A DNA stretch of 29,703 nt from Acidobacteriota bacterium (GCA_003223695.1 QHVY01000144.1:1-29703); one strand, 5' to 3'; shown: positions 9,228 through 17,656, numbered from the stretch's first letter. A program made the numbers and translations. The notes: generated by a model not told the origin, from the letters alone.

Positions 9228-9602
9228 TCACGAAGGCGTCTGCGCGACGATGCATGCTCGCACGCGCCCGACGAGATCATTGATGTCGAACGGTTTCGGC
9301 AGCATGTCGAACGGCGTTCCGCGCAATCGCTCCCGGATCAGCGAGGGTGAGGCAGCGCTGGTGACGATGATTCGCTTGAGGTGAGATTCGTTCTGCGTCA
9401 TGAACGCAAATCCGTCGAGGTTCGGCAACATCAGATCGAGGACGATGACGGCGTACTGCGCGACGCCCAGCTTCACGACTGCTTCGAGGCCGTCGGCGGC
9501 CTAGTGGACGTGATAGCCCTCGCGCTCGAGGACCATCCTGATGAGGCGGCGAATGGCTCGGTCATCCTCGACGACGAGGATCTCCTCACTCTTCAGCAAC
9601 AC
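9228..9602 (-). pseudogene. Stand-alone response-regulator receiver domain with an in-frame amber codon
   Basis: Read through, the 125 codons form a complete CheY-like receiver. The acidic pair is in ILVVEDDRAIRRLI, the phosphoacceptor Asp in VIVLDLMLPNLDG, the switch Ser/Thr in IIVTSA and the Lys in MLPKPFD. Codon 34 is TAG (9503-9501), between GYHVH and AADGLEA, where the family usually has Glu; a single GAG to TAG change explains it. The frame is otherwise intact on both sides, so the lesion is recent or a base-call error. A GTG start at 9602 fits, with the Mpo1-like gene's stop just upstream. No output domain is present. An internal GTG at 9476 could start a fragment, but it would lack the acidic pocket. 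Confidence 0.8.
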
Positions 9603-9605
9603 TGC

Positions 9606-10001
9606 CTACTCCTCGGAACCCGAGGATTGCAGATGGAGGGCGTTTGTCAAGAATGCCGGTTGCCGCTTCTCGTAGACGCTATGGCCGACGAACTGGAAGA
9701 TCCAGCCGAGGATGAAGAAGGCGACGTTGATCCAGAAGGGGAGCGCGGCTCCGATCAAATAAAAAACGGCCGAGATCAGCAACATCAATGCTGCGAGCCG
9801 CCAATCGAGGATCGCGTACACAATCTCAGCGATGACGATCAGGACGATTGCGGCATCCACATGAGGGGCAATCGGTACACGGGCGAGCATGCCGACCAGC
9901 GTCAGCATGATCATCGGGATTCCGAAACGATGGAACCACTTGTTGCCTTTCGTCTGATGATGGGAGGCGTAATCGGCAAAAAGTGCACGGATGTCGCGCA
10001 T
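9606..10001 (-). CDS. Mpo1-like (DUF962/YGL010w) membrane protein
   Basis: 131 residues. The family signature is clear: a conserved N-terminal region with histidines (FADYASHHQTKGNKWFHRFGIP), several hydrophobic helices, and the end motif FQFVGHSVYEKRQPAF, with another His. In yeast this family is a 2-hydroxy fatty acid dioxygenase of the ER membrane, with iron held by these histidines; the bacterial role is not established. The ATG at 10001 starts the conserved domain; the frame is open a little further upstream, but without family similarity. It is the first gene of the leftward run, divergent from the secreted BNR protein with 56 bases between start codons. Confidence 0.85.
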   Translation of the reverse strand: MRDIRALFADYASHHQTKGNKWFHRFGIPMIMLTLVGMLARVPIAPHVDAAIVLIVIAEIVYAILDWRLAALMLLISAVFYLIGAALPFWINVAFFILGWIFQFVGHSVYEKRQPAFLTNALHLQSSGSEE

Positions 10002-10057
10002 GGCCAGCAATTCTAAGATAGGCTCTCGCCACCGAAATCGGAAGGGAGCCATTCTGA

Positions 10058-11530
10058 ATGCGCAAGTTGTCATTTCTGCTTTGCCTCTTCGCGGCCGCGG
10101 CGTTTGGCCAGAGCAACAACAGCAAAGATCCGACCTGGTGGGACAAATATCAGTACATCCTCAATAACGGGCCGGCCGCTGATCCGGGGTCAACGAGCTC
10201 GGTTTCGTCCAGCGGCAACGTGGACGTGTCGAACGAATGCGGCCCGCAGAGCGAGACGTACATCACGATCAACCCAGCGAACACGAAGAATCTGGCGGGC
10301 GGATCCAACGAGATTTTCCGTCTGCCGATGCGCGGATATTTCTCGAGCGACGGCGGCAAATCGTGGGGCGGCGTCGATGCTCCTCTTCCTCCGGCGATCG
10401 GCGCGAACGGTATCGATTTCGGCTCGGATCCGACGCTGGCGTTCGACTCGCGCGGCAACCTCTTTTACGGTTATATCGTCGTCTTCTTCGGAAACGGTAA
10501 CGGCATCAACGGAACTGAGTTGGCCGTAGCGAAATCGACGGATGGCGGCAAAACGTATCCGAGCGTGACGTACTTCTCGTTCAACGGCGGCGAAGATCAT
10601 TTCAACGACAAGCCGATGATCACGGCGGACAATGCGCCGGCCTCGCCGTTCCGCGACAACATCTACGTGGCGTGGGACGCGGCGATCGGCGGCTCGACCG
10701 GAGGCGGAATCCGCCTGGCGACGTCGAGCGATCAGGGCGCCACCTTCACGGTGACGCGCGCGGATGATCCGAAAGGGCCCGGCCGCGCAATCGGCGCCGT
10801 TCCATTCGTCGGCACGAACGGCGAGCTTTACGTCGCATGGAACGATTACGCCGCGAACACCATCGCGTTCAATCGCTCGTTCGACGCCGGCGCGACGTGG
10901 GACAAGCAGAGCGTGATCGCCGGCAAGGCAATTCCGTTCGACATCCGCATTCCCGCGGAGAGTTTCCGAGGAGCGTTGGTCTATCCGTCCTGCGATGTCG
11001 ATCGAAGCAGCGGCGCGCATCGCGGACGTCTCGTCTGCTCGTGGATGAATTTGTCGGGCAACGGGACCACCGATATTTTCACGTCGTACTCAGATGACAA
11101 AGGCACGAGCTGGTCGTTGCCGAAACCGGCGACCGACCAGCTCGCGTTTGCAGTCGATCGCTTCAATCATTGGTTGTCGATCGATCCGACCAACGGCGTC
11201 GTGAATGTCTCGTTCTATGACACACGAAACGACACGACCGGTTTCCGCTACATGACGGATACGTACTTGTCGCGCTCGAGCGACGGCGGCGCGACGTTCG
11301 CCTCGAACGTGCGCGTCTCCACGGTCAGCTCGAACGAGCACGACTGCGACGGCGTTTTCCCCTGCCGCTCGATCAACTACGGCAATCAGCAGGGCGACTA
11401 CGAAGGCCTCGTCGCGTACGGCGGGGTCGCACATCCGATCTGGACCGACAGCCGGCGCAACACCGAACCGGCGCCCGGCTGCACCGCCAGAGGGCTGATG
11501 GAGGAAGTGTTCACTGCCAGCGTGAAGTAG
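10058..11530 (+). CDS. Secreted BNR/Asp-box repeat protein (sialidase-like fold)
   Basis: The ATG at 10058 follows a purine-rich ribosome site (GAAGGGAG, 10041-10048) and starts a signal peptide ending in AAAAFGQS. The mature protein contains about six Asp-box motifs (SxDxGxTW type): SSDGGKSWGG, STDGGKTYPS, SSDQGATFTV, SFDAGATWDK, SDDKGTSWSL and SSDGGATFAS. They are spaced as expected for blades of a six-bladed beta-propeller. It probably acts outside the cytoplasm. Sialidase catalytic residues (arginine triad, FRIP) are not evident, so hydrolase activity should not be assumed. It is monocistronic or first in a rightward run: a small GC-rich hairpin separates it from purS. Confidence 0.8.
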   Translation: MRKLSFLLCLFAAAAFGQSNNSKDPTWWDKYQYILNNGPAADPGSTSSVSSSGNVDVSNECGPQSETYITINPANTKNLAGGSNEIFRLPMRGYFSSDGGKSWGGVDAPLPPAIGANGIDFGSDPTLAFDSRGNLFYGYIVVFFGNGNGINGTELAVAKSTDGGKTYPSVTYFSFNGGEDHFNDKPMITADNAPASPFRDNIYVAWDAAIGGSTGGGIRLATSSDQGATFTVTRADDPKGPGRAIGAVPFVGTNGELYVAWNDYAANTIAFNRSFDAGATWDKQSVIAGKAIPFDIRIPAESFRGALVYPSCDVDRSSGAHRGRLVCSWMNLSGNGTTDIFTSYSDDKGTSWSLPKPATDQLAFAVDRFNHWLSIDPTNGVVNVSFYDTRNDTTGFRYMTDTYLSRSSDGGATFASNVRVSTVSSNEHDCDGVFPCRSINYGNQQGDYEGLVAYGGVAHPIWTDSRRNTEPAPGCTARGLMEEVFTASVK

Positions 11531-11539
11531 TTCAGTGTA

Positions 11540-11561
11540 GGGGCGGGCTTCAGCCCGCCCC
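11540..11561. repeat. GC-rich hairpin between the BNR gene and purS
   Basis: Ten-base perfect arms (GGGGCGGGCT/AGCCCGCCCC) around a 2-base loop, preceded by GTGTA. The shape and flank resemble the element at 23017-23063. No T run follows, so an intrinsic terminator is not supported. It ends 7 bases before the purS ATG and could hinder or regulate initiation. Confidence 0.8.
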
Positions 11562-11568
11562 AGCAACC

Positions 11569-11817
11569 ATGAAGGTCACCGTCATCGTCGAGCTGAAGCC
11601 CTCGGTTCTCGACCCTCAGGGAAAAGCGATTCAGCATTCGCTGAGCTCGCTTGGATTTTCGGGTGTGGAAGATGTACGGGCTGGCAAATTGTTTCGAATC
11701 ACGTTGGCGGATAGTGGGCAGTCACGACCGGAAGTCGAGCAGCAGATTCGGCAAATGTGTGAGAAGCTCCTCGCGAATACGGTCATCGAAAACTTCTCCT
11801 ACACAATCGAGGGGTGA
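11569..11817 (+). CDS. purS: Phosphoribosylformylglycinamidine synthase subunit PurS
   Basis: 82 residues, the normal PurS length. MKVTVIVELKPSVLDPQGKAI, GFSGVEDVRAGKLFRI and the C-terminal LLANTVIENFSYTI are diagnostic. PurS bridges PurL and PurQ in the fourth step of purine synthesis. The partner purQ lies downstream but is separated by a secreted propeller gene, an unusual arrangement. purL is not in the window. Confidence 0.95.
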   Translation: MKVTVIVELKPSVLDPQGKAIQHSLSSLGFSGVEDVRAGKLFRITLADSGQSRPEVEQQIRQMCEKLLANTVIENFSYTIEG

Positions 11818-11836
11818 TCGCGCAGCAGCCACGATC

Positions 11837-12772
11837 GTGCTGCTCACTTTATCCGCCGCGATCTCCCTTCAAGCGCAAACTCCGCTCGCGGTCATCCCAA
11901 CAAACGACTCGAAGATCGTTCGCCGCTGGTCGCTTCCAGGCGATCCGCATGGCATCGCGATCGGCGCCGACGGCACGATTTACGTTGGCCTTGCGCAGCC
12001 GCAGGCTGTCGTGGCGATCGATCCTGCACGCGGCACAATCAAGAAGCGGGTGGTCCTTGCAGCGACAAAAGAGCTCGTCACGATGCGAATGAGCGCCGAC
12101 GGAAAGCACCTCTATGTCGCAAATGGCAGCGACGAGAGCGTCACGATCCTCGAGCTGCCTGACCTCCACGTCGCCCGCGAGATCACGATCGAAGGTGAGC
12201 CGATCCGCGACGCGCTTCCCGATCCGAAAGGACGTTACCTGTTTGTTCTTGGTCATCGCGTGCATGTTTACGACGCGAGCGGCAACGAGGAACTACGCAT
12301 GCTCGCCCTGGATGAGCCGACGGCGATCGCCGCTACCGACTCACATTTGGCGGTGCTCACCAAAGATCGACTGACGTTCTACGAGACCAAAGGCTTCCAG
12401 GAAACCGGATTCGTCGCGGGACTGAACGGGATTGAAGCCGCTCTGTTTGCCGGCCGCGTCCTTCTTCTCCTCGGCCACGACACACTTTATGAAGTCTCAC
12501 AAAAGACGATCAGCGAACCGATCTGCCTCCCGAAGGGAAGCGGGCCGCAAATCGCCACGCTCGCAGCGCCACGCCTTCTGCTATTCGCTGAACGGCGATG
12601 CAGCAGCAGCGGCGCGTTTTCCAGCGCCGATCATCTCGTCACGCCGGCATCGCTCTACGGCGTGAACGCGTACGCAGTGGCATATGACGGGCAATCGAAT
12701 CTGCTCTACACGACCGAGCGCGCGGGATACCTTACAATTTACCGTGTGCCCAGACCGGCGGTCGCTCATTAG
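11837..12772 (+). CDS. Secreted seven-bladed-type beta-propeller (YVTN/lactonase-like)
   Basis: About 311 residues starting at a GTG, which gives a short hydrophobic leader (LLTLSAAISLQAQ) ending in a plausible cleavage site; the start is uncertain because no upstream in-frame start fits. Repeats of the type GDPHGIAIGADGTIYVGLAQPQAVVAID and MRMSADGKHLYVANGSDESVTIL are typical of YVTN/NHL propellers. No catalytic residues can be assigned. It starts 19 bases after purS and ends at the heptad palindrome that precedes purQ, so it is inserted between two genes that normally adjoin. Function is unknown; a role in purine synthesis is unlikely for an exported protein. Confidence 0.75.
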   Translation: MLLTLSAAISLQAQTPLAVIPTNDSKIVRRWSLPGDPHGIAIGADGTIYVGLAQPQAVVAIDPARGTIKKRVVLAATKELVTMRMSADGKHLYVANGSDESVTILELPDLHVAREITIEGEPIRDALPDPKGRYLFVLGHRVHVYDASGNEELRMLALDEPTAIAATDSHLAVLTKDRLTFYETKGFQETGFVAGLNGIEAALFAGRVLLLLGHDTLYEVSQKTISEPICLPKGSGPQIATLAAPRLLLFAERRCSSSGAFSSADHLVTPASLYGVNAYAVAYDGQSNLLYTTERAGYLTIYRVPRPAVAH

Positions 12773-12837
12773 GTTGTCAGTTATCGGTTGTCGGTTGTCC
12801 CCACCCGCCGACAACCGACAACTGACAACCGACAACC
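12772..12837. repeat. Heptad palindrome, 4x7 + loop 10 + 4x7
   Basis: The left arm (12772-12799) is four tandem 7-base units of the type ggttgtc (one unit is agttatc). The right arm (12810-12837) is four units of gacaacc (one is gacaact). The arms are reverse complements with three mismatches in 28. The first base is the last base of the propeller's stop codon, and the last is 4 bases before the purQ ATG, so the element fills the whole intergenic space. Confidence 0.95.
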
Positions 12838-12841
12838 AATT

Positions 12842-13537
12842 ATGAAATTCGGCATCGTCGTTCTTCCCGGATCCAACTGCGATCACGACGCGCTCCACGT
12901 CACGCGCGACATCATCGGCGCTGAGGCCGAAGTGCTCTGGCACAAAGACACGGACCTCAAAGGCGTCGACTGCGTGATCATCCCCGGCGGGTTCGCGTAC
13001 GGCGATTACTTGCGTGCCGGAGCGCTGGCGAAATTCGCTCCGATCATGGAGCCCATCCGCCATCATGCCGCCGCGGGCGGCATCGTCTTCGGCATCTGCA
13101 ATGGATTTCAGGTGCTCACGGAAGTCGGACTTCTTCCCGGCGCGCTGATGCGCAACGCGCATCTGCGCTTCGCCAGCCGCGACATCCTTCTGCGCACCGA
13201 AGAAACCGACACGCCGTTCACGAGCGAACTCACGAACGGAGAAATTCTGCGGATGCCGATCGCTCATGGCGAAGGAAACTATTTCGCTGATCCGGCTACG
13301 CTCGATGAGCTCGAACGCAACCGGCAGGTGATCTTCCGCTATTGCGACAGCGAAGGACGAATCATCTCGGAAGCGAATCCGAACGGCTCGGCGCGCAACA
13401 TCGCCGGCATCTGCAATCGCGAGCGTAACGTCCTCGGCATGATGCCGCATCCGGAACGCTGCTCCGAGGCGCTGTTGGGGAACGCGGATGGCGTGGGTGT
13501 GTTCAAATCGATTGCGGCATCGCTGGCGCGCGTGTGA
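12842..13537 (+). CDS. purQ: Phosphoribosylformylglycinamidine synthase subunit PurQ (glutaminase)
   Basis: 231 residues of a class I glutamine amidotransferase that feeds ammonia to PurL. The start is MKFGIVVLPGSNCDHDA. The oxyanion region is PGGFAYGDYLRAGALA, the nucleophile Cys lies in FGICNGFQVLTE, and the catalytic His/Glu in GMMPHPERC. Sequence and length are normal. Its stop overlaps the GTG start of the following hydrolase by 4 bases. The heptad palindrome lies immediately upstream and leaves no room for a normal ribosome site except within the repeat (sequence just before ATG is ACAACCAATT). Confidence 0.97.
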   Translation: MKFGIVVLPGSNCDHDALHVTRDIIGAEAEVLWHKDTDLKGVDCVIIPGGFAYGDYLRAGALAKFAPIMEPIRHHAAAGGIVFGICNGFQVLTEVGLLPGALMRNAHLRFASRDILLRTEETDTPFTSELTNGEILRMPIAHGEGNYFADPATLDELERNRQVIFRYCDSEGRIISEANPNGSARNIAGICNRERNVLGMMPHPERCSEALLGNADGVGVFKSIAASLARV

Positions 13538-14451
13538 GAATCGCAGCCGCCGTTGTCATTCTCCTCACATCGCCCGCGCTCGCTGACGAAGTCACACTGC
13601 AAACGCCGACTGGCACGCTTTACGGCACACTGCTCGTGCCGCCCGCTCGTGCGACGCTGGCGGTAGTTCTGATCATCGCCGGCTCGGGGCCGACCGATCG
13701 CGATGGAAACTCCGCTCTTGAACAAGCTCCGAACAACTCCTACCGGATGCTCGCTGAGGCGCTCGCCGCGCTGGACATCGCCTCGCTGCAATATGACAAA
13801 CGCGGTGTGGCGGCAAGTGCTGCGGCATTCACTAGCGACATGACGATCGAGACCGAGATCAGCGATGCTATTGGATGGCTCCAGCAGCTTCGGAGCGATC
13901 CTCGATTTTCACTGCTCATCGTCGCCGGGCACAGTGAAGGATCATTGATCGGAATTATTGCCGCAGAAAGGATGCCGGTCGACCGCGTGATCTCACTCGC
14001 AGGCGCAGGCCGGCCAGCGGGCGACGTCATCCTGTCGCAGATCGAGGCACAATTCACGCCCGCGCTGATCGACGCTGCACGAAAAATTGTCGCCTCGTTA
14101 AATGCCGGCGTTACCGTCCCCAATTCGATGGTGCCGTTTGGACTCAGATTCATTTTCGACGAAAGTGGGCAACCGTATCTCATCTCCTGGTTTCGCTACG
14201 ATCCGGCGGTGGAGATTGGCCGATTGATGATTCCGGTTTTGATCGTACAGGGCACGGCTGACACTCAGGTCACTATCGACGACGCGATGCGACTGTCGAA
14301 CGCGAACCGTGTGGCGGAGCTGCAGATCATCACCGGCATGAATCACGAACTGAAAGATGCGTCCGATCCGACTTCGCCGATCGATCGCATTTTGGTCGCT
14401 ACTGTCACGAGTTTTATCCAGCCGCCGGTCCGTCGCCGCGCAGTCCGTTAG
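13534..14451 (+). CDS. Secreted alpha/beta hydrolase
   Basis: 305 residues starting at a GTG that overlaps the purQ stop (GTGA). A signal peptide (MRIAAAVVILLTSPALA) precedes the fold. VLIIAGSGPTDRDGN is the oxyanion-hole region of the bacterial dienelactone-hydrolase/peptidase-like group. The nucleophile Ser lies in VAGHSEGSLIG, the acid in VQGTADTQV and the His in GMNHELKD. The substrate is unknown; related secreted hydrolases are annotated as esterases or peptidases. Coupling to purQ is probably only transcriptional. Confidence 0.85.
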   Translation: MRIAAAVVILLTSPALADEVTLQTPTGTLYGTLLVPPARATLAVVLIIAGSGPTDRDGNSALEQAPNNSYRMLAEALAALDIASLQYDKRGVAASAAAFTSDMTIETEISDAIGWLQQLRSDPRFSLLIVAGHSEGSLIGIIAAERMPVDRVISLAGAGRPAGDVILSQIEAQFTPALIDAARKIVASLNAGVTVPNSMVPFGLRFIFDESGQPYLISWFRYDPAVEIGRLMIPVLIVQGTADTQVTIDDAMRLSNANRVAELQIITGMNHELKDASDPTSPIDRILVATVTSFIQPPVRRRAVR

Positions 14452-14463
14452 AATCGCCGGCGG

Positions 14464-15189
14464 ATGCCGAAAACTGTGTTGATCACCGGCGGGGCGCGAG
14501 GGATCGGGCGCGTCACGGCCATGCGCCTGCTCGCTGACGGCTATAACGTCGCCTTCACGTACACGAGGTCGAAAAAGGCAGCCGAGGAATTTGTGAGCAC
14601 CGATCGCGAGCGGCTGCACGCGTATCCAGGTGACGTTCGCGATGACGCGCGCAATCGCGCGGTTGTCGAAGACGTCATTACGCGCTTTGGAGCGCTCGAT
14701 GCCCTTGTGAACAATGCCGGGATTCGTCGCGACGCGTTGATGTTCAGCATGACGGACGAGCAGTGGGACGACGTTCTGGACACGAATCTGCGCGGCGCGT
14801 TCTCGATGACGCACGCCGCGCTGCCGATCATGCTGAAGCAGCGCCGCGGCGCAGTGGTGAACGTGGCCTCGGTGTCCGGATTGCACGGCGTCGTCGGCCA
14901 GACGAACTACTCGGCGGCGAAGGGGGGCTTGATTGCGATGACGCGGTCGCTTGCGCGTGAGGTCGCGCGCAGCGGAATTCGCATCAACTGCGTGGCGCCT
15001 GGCCTCGTCGAGACGGACATGCTCACAGGTCTCGATGCCGACATGAAGCGAAACATGATTCACGAGATCCCAATGCGGCGCGCGATTCGTGCGGACGAAG
15101 TCGCAGCGGCGATTGCCTTTCTCATTTCTGACGATTCGAGCGGGATCACCGGCCAGGTCCTGTGCATTGATGGCGGAGTGTCTGCGTGA
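14464..15189 (+). CDS. fabG: 3-oxoacyl-ACP reductase-type short-chain dehydrogenase
   Basis: 241 residues, classic SDR. The NAD(P)-binding motif is TGGARGIG; NNAG is near residue 83. The catalytic Ser-Tyr-Lys reads as ASVSGLHG...NYSAAKGG, and the C-terminal FLISDDSSGITGQVLCIDGG is FabG-like. FabG reduces 3-oxoacyl-ACP with NADPH in fatty acid elongation. Because many SDRs look alike, and no acyl carrier protein or fabF is adjacent, the exact substrate is an inference. The stop overlaps the GTG of the next gene by 4 bases. Confidence 0.82.
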   Translation: MPKTVLITGGARGIGRVTAMRLLADGYNVAFTYTRSKKAAEEFVSTDRERLHAYPGDVRDDARNRAVVEDVITRFGALDALVNNAGIRRDALMFSMTDEQWDDVLDTNLRGAFSMTHAALPIMLKQRRGAVVNVASVSGLHGVVGQTNYSAAKGGLIAMTRSLAREVARSGIRINCVAPGLVETDMLTGLDADMKRNMIHEIPMRRAIRADEVAAAIAFLISDDSSGITGQVLCIDGGVSA

Positions 15190-16160
15190 ATACGTTCGCC
15201 GTTGACCGTTCGCCGTTGGCCGAGACAGAGAGCCCCTCACAGCCAACGGCCAACGGCCAACAGCCAACTTTCTCAGTGGTCATTCCGACGCATAACCGCA
15301 TCACGATGCTGCAGCGCGTTCTCGACGCACTTGGTCAGCAGCAGGAAGCGCCGGAGTTCGAGACGATCGTGATCAATGACGGCTCGACGGACGAGACGGA
15401 AAAGATTTTGACGCAGCGCAGCGGAATTGTCTTTCGCTCGCAGCCGAACTCCGGGCCAGGTCACGCGAGGAACCACGGAGTCTCGCTCGCACGCGGCCGC
15501 TTCATCGTCTTCATCGGCGACGATACGGTTCCCGAGCCGCGCTTCCTCGCCGAGCATGCCCGCACGCATCACGATTCCCACGATGATCGGCTTATCGCAT
15601 GTCTCGGTTACACGGGGTGGCCGCGCAGCGAGCGTGTTACCGCCTTCATGGATTACATAAACGATTATGGTCTTCAATTTGGATATAGATTAATTGAAGA
15701 CGGTGAAACGGTTCCATTCAACTTTTTCTACACGTCGAACATCTCGATCGACCGGCAGCTCCTCCTCGAGAATCCGTTCGACACCACGTTCCCATCCGCC
15801 GCGTGGGAGGACATCGAGCTCGCCTATCGTCTGGAGGCGCGCGGCCTCAAGATCCGCTATAACGCGAAGGCGGTGACGCGTCACTATCATCAGATGAATG
15901 TCGACTCCTTTGCCCGGCGGCAGTACACGGTTGGGAAATCGGGGGCGATTTTTTATCGCAAGCACCCGGAGCTCGGACATTTCCTCGGCGTACACGAGCT
16001 CGAATCGCGCCGTCTGGCGAATGAACGCCAGCTCGCGCGCCTCCATCGCCGCGCCCGACTCGGCGAGCGATTTCGGTTTCTCGCGCGCAATGATGTCTTC
16101 GAGAGGTTGATGCGCGAACACTACCTTCGCGGATTGAAAGATGGTCTTCATCACACTTGA
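15186..16160 (+). CDS. Family 2 glycosyltransferase
   Basis: A GT-A fold enzyme: TFSVVIPTHNRITMLQRVL is the first strand of the nucleotide-sugar site, VINDGSTDET follows, and FIGDDTVPEPRFL holds the DxD-like metal motif. The acceptor-side motif WEDIELAYRLEARG matches the ED region of the family. The frame begins at a GTG overlapping fabG, so about 29 N-terminal residues are encoded by a heptad palindrome (15194-15268). No cleaner start exists before the first strand. The gene ends by overlapping thymidylate kinase by 20 bases. Donor and acceptor sugars are unknown. Confidence 0.85.
   Translation: MNTFAVDRSPLAETESPSQPTANGQQPTFSVVIPTHNRITMLQRVLDALGQQQEAPEFETIVINDGSTDETEKILTQRSGIVFRSQPNSGPGHARNHGVSLARGRFIVFIGDDTVPEPRFLAEHARTHHDSHDDRLIACLGYTGWPRSERVTAFMDYINDYGLQFGYRLIEDGETVPFNFFYTSNISIDRQLLLENPFDTTFPSAAWEDIELAYRLEARGLKIRYNAKAVTRHYHQMNVDSFARRQYTVGKSGAIFYRKHPELGHFLGVHELESRRLANERQLARLHRRARLGERFRFLARNDVFERLMREHYLRGLKDGLHHT
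15194..15268. repeat. Heptad palindrome, 4x7 + loop 19 + 4x7, at the start of the GT2 gene
   Basis: Left arm 15194-15221: four units of the type gttcgcc/gttggcc. Right arm 15241-15268: four units of ggccaac/agccaac. It starts 4 bases after the fabG stop. It is translated as the N-terminal extension of the glycosyltransferase. The unit sequence is the same as in the element at 23847-23918. Confidence 0.93.
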
Positions 16161-16758
16161 AGGCATCGAAGGCTCCGGTAAGACGACGCAGCTCCGCAAG
16201 CTGGCGGAACGCATTCCGAACGTGCTGGTGACGAAAGAGCCAGGCGGCACGCCCACTGCGGATCGCATTCGAGCGATCTTGCTCGACACGCGCGAGAAGA
16301 TTGATCCCGTCGCGGAACTTTTTCTTTTCGCCGCATCGCGGCGGCAACATGTCACCGAGGTGATCCGCCCTGCCCTTGCCGAAGGACGCGTCGTGATCTG
16401 CGATCGATTCACTGATGCCACGCTCGCGTATCAGGGCTTTGGTCGCCTTCTCGATCTCGATCGGCTGCGCGGACTGAACGACTGGGCGACAGATTCGCTG
16501 AAGCCCGATCTCACGTTGATTTTCGACCTGCCCGAGGAGGTCGGATTGACGCGCGCGCGATCGCGCAATACGAAGGCGCCCCTCGACGAAGGACGCTTCG
16601 AGCTCGAAGATCTTCGATTTCATCGCCGCGTTCGCGAGGGCTACCTCGCACTCGCCGCCTCCGATCCAAAGCGTTATGCAGTGATCGACGCTACGGGAGC
16701 AGCGGACGAAGTTTTCGCGCGCACATGGCAGGTTCTGCAAGAGCGAGTGCCGATATGA
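16141..16758 (+). CDS. tmk: Thymidylate kinase
   Basis: 205 residues. P-loop FITLEGIEGSGKTTQLRKL, the dTMP-binding TKEPGGTPTADRIR, and DRFTDATLAYQG (DRF/Y motif) identify dTMP kinase, which makes dTDP for DNA synthesis. The lid region reads RARSRNTKAPLDEGRFE. It overlaps the upstream glycosyltransferase by 20 bases. Its stop overlaps the holB ATG (ATGA), the common tmk-holB arrangement. Confidence 0.97.
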   Translation: MVFITLEGIEGSGKTTQLRKLAERIPNVLVTKEPGGTPTADRIRAILLDTREKIDPVAELFLFAASRRQHVTEVIRPALAEGRVVICDRFTDATLAYQGFGRLLDLDRLRGLNDWATDSLKPDLTLIFDLPEEVGLTRARSRNTKAPLDEGRFELEDLRFHRRVREGYLALAASDPKRYAVIDATGAADEVFARTWQVLQERVPI

Positions 16759-17534
16759 ACAATGCTGGAGCGCTGTTAGCCGACACCGCGCGTCGCGGGG
16801 AGCTGCATCATGCGGTGATTCTGCATGGACCGTCAGCCGAGGCGTTGCGCGACGCGGCGATTCGAATCGCCAAAGCGCTGAATTGTCTGAATCGAACGAG
16901 CGGCGACGATTGCCTCGCATGTCAGCGGATCGAGCGGCGCATTCATCCGGACGTGCACTTCATCGAAGTTGGCAGCGAGCGAAAGCTGATTAGCGTCGAA
17001 CAGATCCGCGACATCGTCGCTGCGGCCATCCTGCGGCCATACGAAGGGCGCAACAAAGTCTTCATCATCGATCCTGCGGATGCGCTGAGCGCCGGCGGAT
17101 CGAATTCGCTGTTGAAAACGCTCGAGGAACCGGTCCGCGACACGACGTTCATTCTGCTCACGCGCTCGCCCGACTTGCTGCTGCCGACGATCCGCTCGCG
17201 GTCGCAGGCGATTTACGTCGGAGGAAACGTGCAGCGCGATGAGGAGCTGGCGGCGGATATCGCCGTGCTGCTCGAACAGTTCGCCACGAAAAAAGAATCG
17301 GCGGCGCTGCTCGCGATTGCGGCCGTACTGGCCGGTCAGGAAGACCTCAGCCAGTCGATGGCGCTACTAGCAGAAATTCTGTGCGACGCCGCCGCCGGCC
17401 GTCCGGCGCTTGCCATTCCTCGCGAGCGGCTCCTCGCCGCGGCCGATGCATCGGTATTCAACACGCGATGGCTGATGGTCAACGCGGATGCGCGGATGAT
17501 CGTCGAGCAGGCGCTGCCAGCGCTCATCACCTGA
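16755..17534 (+). CDS. holB: DNA polymerase III subunit delta' (clamp loader)
   Basis: 259 residues. HHAVILHGPSAEALRDAA replaces a functional P-loop, as usual for delta'. The zinc-ribbon region CLNRTSGDDCLACQRIERRIHPD has three of the four usual cysteines. EQIRDIVAAA, VFIIDPADALSAGGSNSLLK and LEEPVRDTTFILLTRSPDLLLPTIRSR are the delta'/DnaX family motifs. The start ATG overlaps the tmk stop. The last 22 codons are duplicated immediately downstream (17657-17725). An AT-rich palindrome begins 1 base after the stop. Confidence 0.93.
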   Translation: MNNAGALLADTARRGELHHAVILHGPSAEALRDAAIRIAKALNCLNRTSGDDCLACQRIERRIHPDVHFIEVGSERKLISVEQIRDIVAAAILRPYEGRNKVFIIDPADALSAGGSNSLLKTLEEPVRDTTFILLTRSPDLLLPTIRSRSQAIYVGGNVQRDEELAADIAVLLEQFATKKESAALLAIAAVLAGQEDLSQSMALLAEILCDAAAGRPALAIPRERLLAAADASVFNTRWLMVNADARMIVEQALPALIT

Positions 17535-17628
17535 CGAAATTTCAAATGAAAAATGAAAAATGAAAAATGAAAAATCGTCGCTATGCCGGCTTTCATTTTT
17601 CATTCTTAATTCGAAATTCGAAATTTCG
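17535..17628. repeat. AT-rich heptad palindrome, copy 1, after holB
   Basis: The left arm (to 17575) is mostly tandem aaaatga units. The right arm (17591-17628) is built from tcatttt, taattcg, aaattcg and aaatttc units. The centre is a GC-rich stretch (cgtcgctatgccggc). The 7-base period is the same as in the GC-rich elements elsewhere in the window, although the sequence is different. Confidence 0.88.
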
Positions 17629-17656
17629 CTTTTGAGATTCCGCCACTGGCGAAATG

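Noticed and set aside
9501..9503. General recoding of TAG as an amino acid
   Set aside because: TAG ends other genes here at the expected length (glgE, the BNR protein, the Mpo1-like protein).
14098..15267. Minus-strand open frame of 389 codons opposite the hydrolase and fabG
   Set aside because: Antisense to two genes with clear catalytic motifs, no domain of its own.
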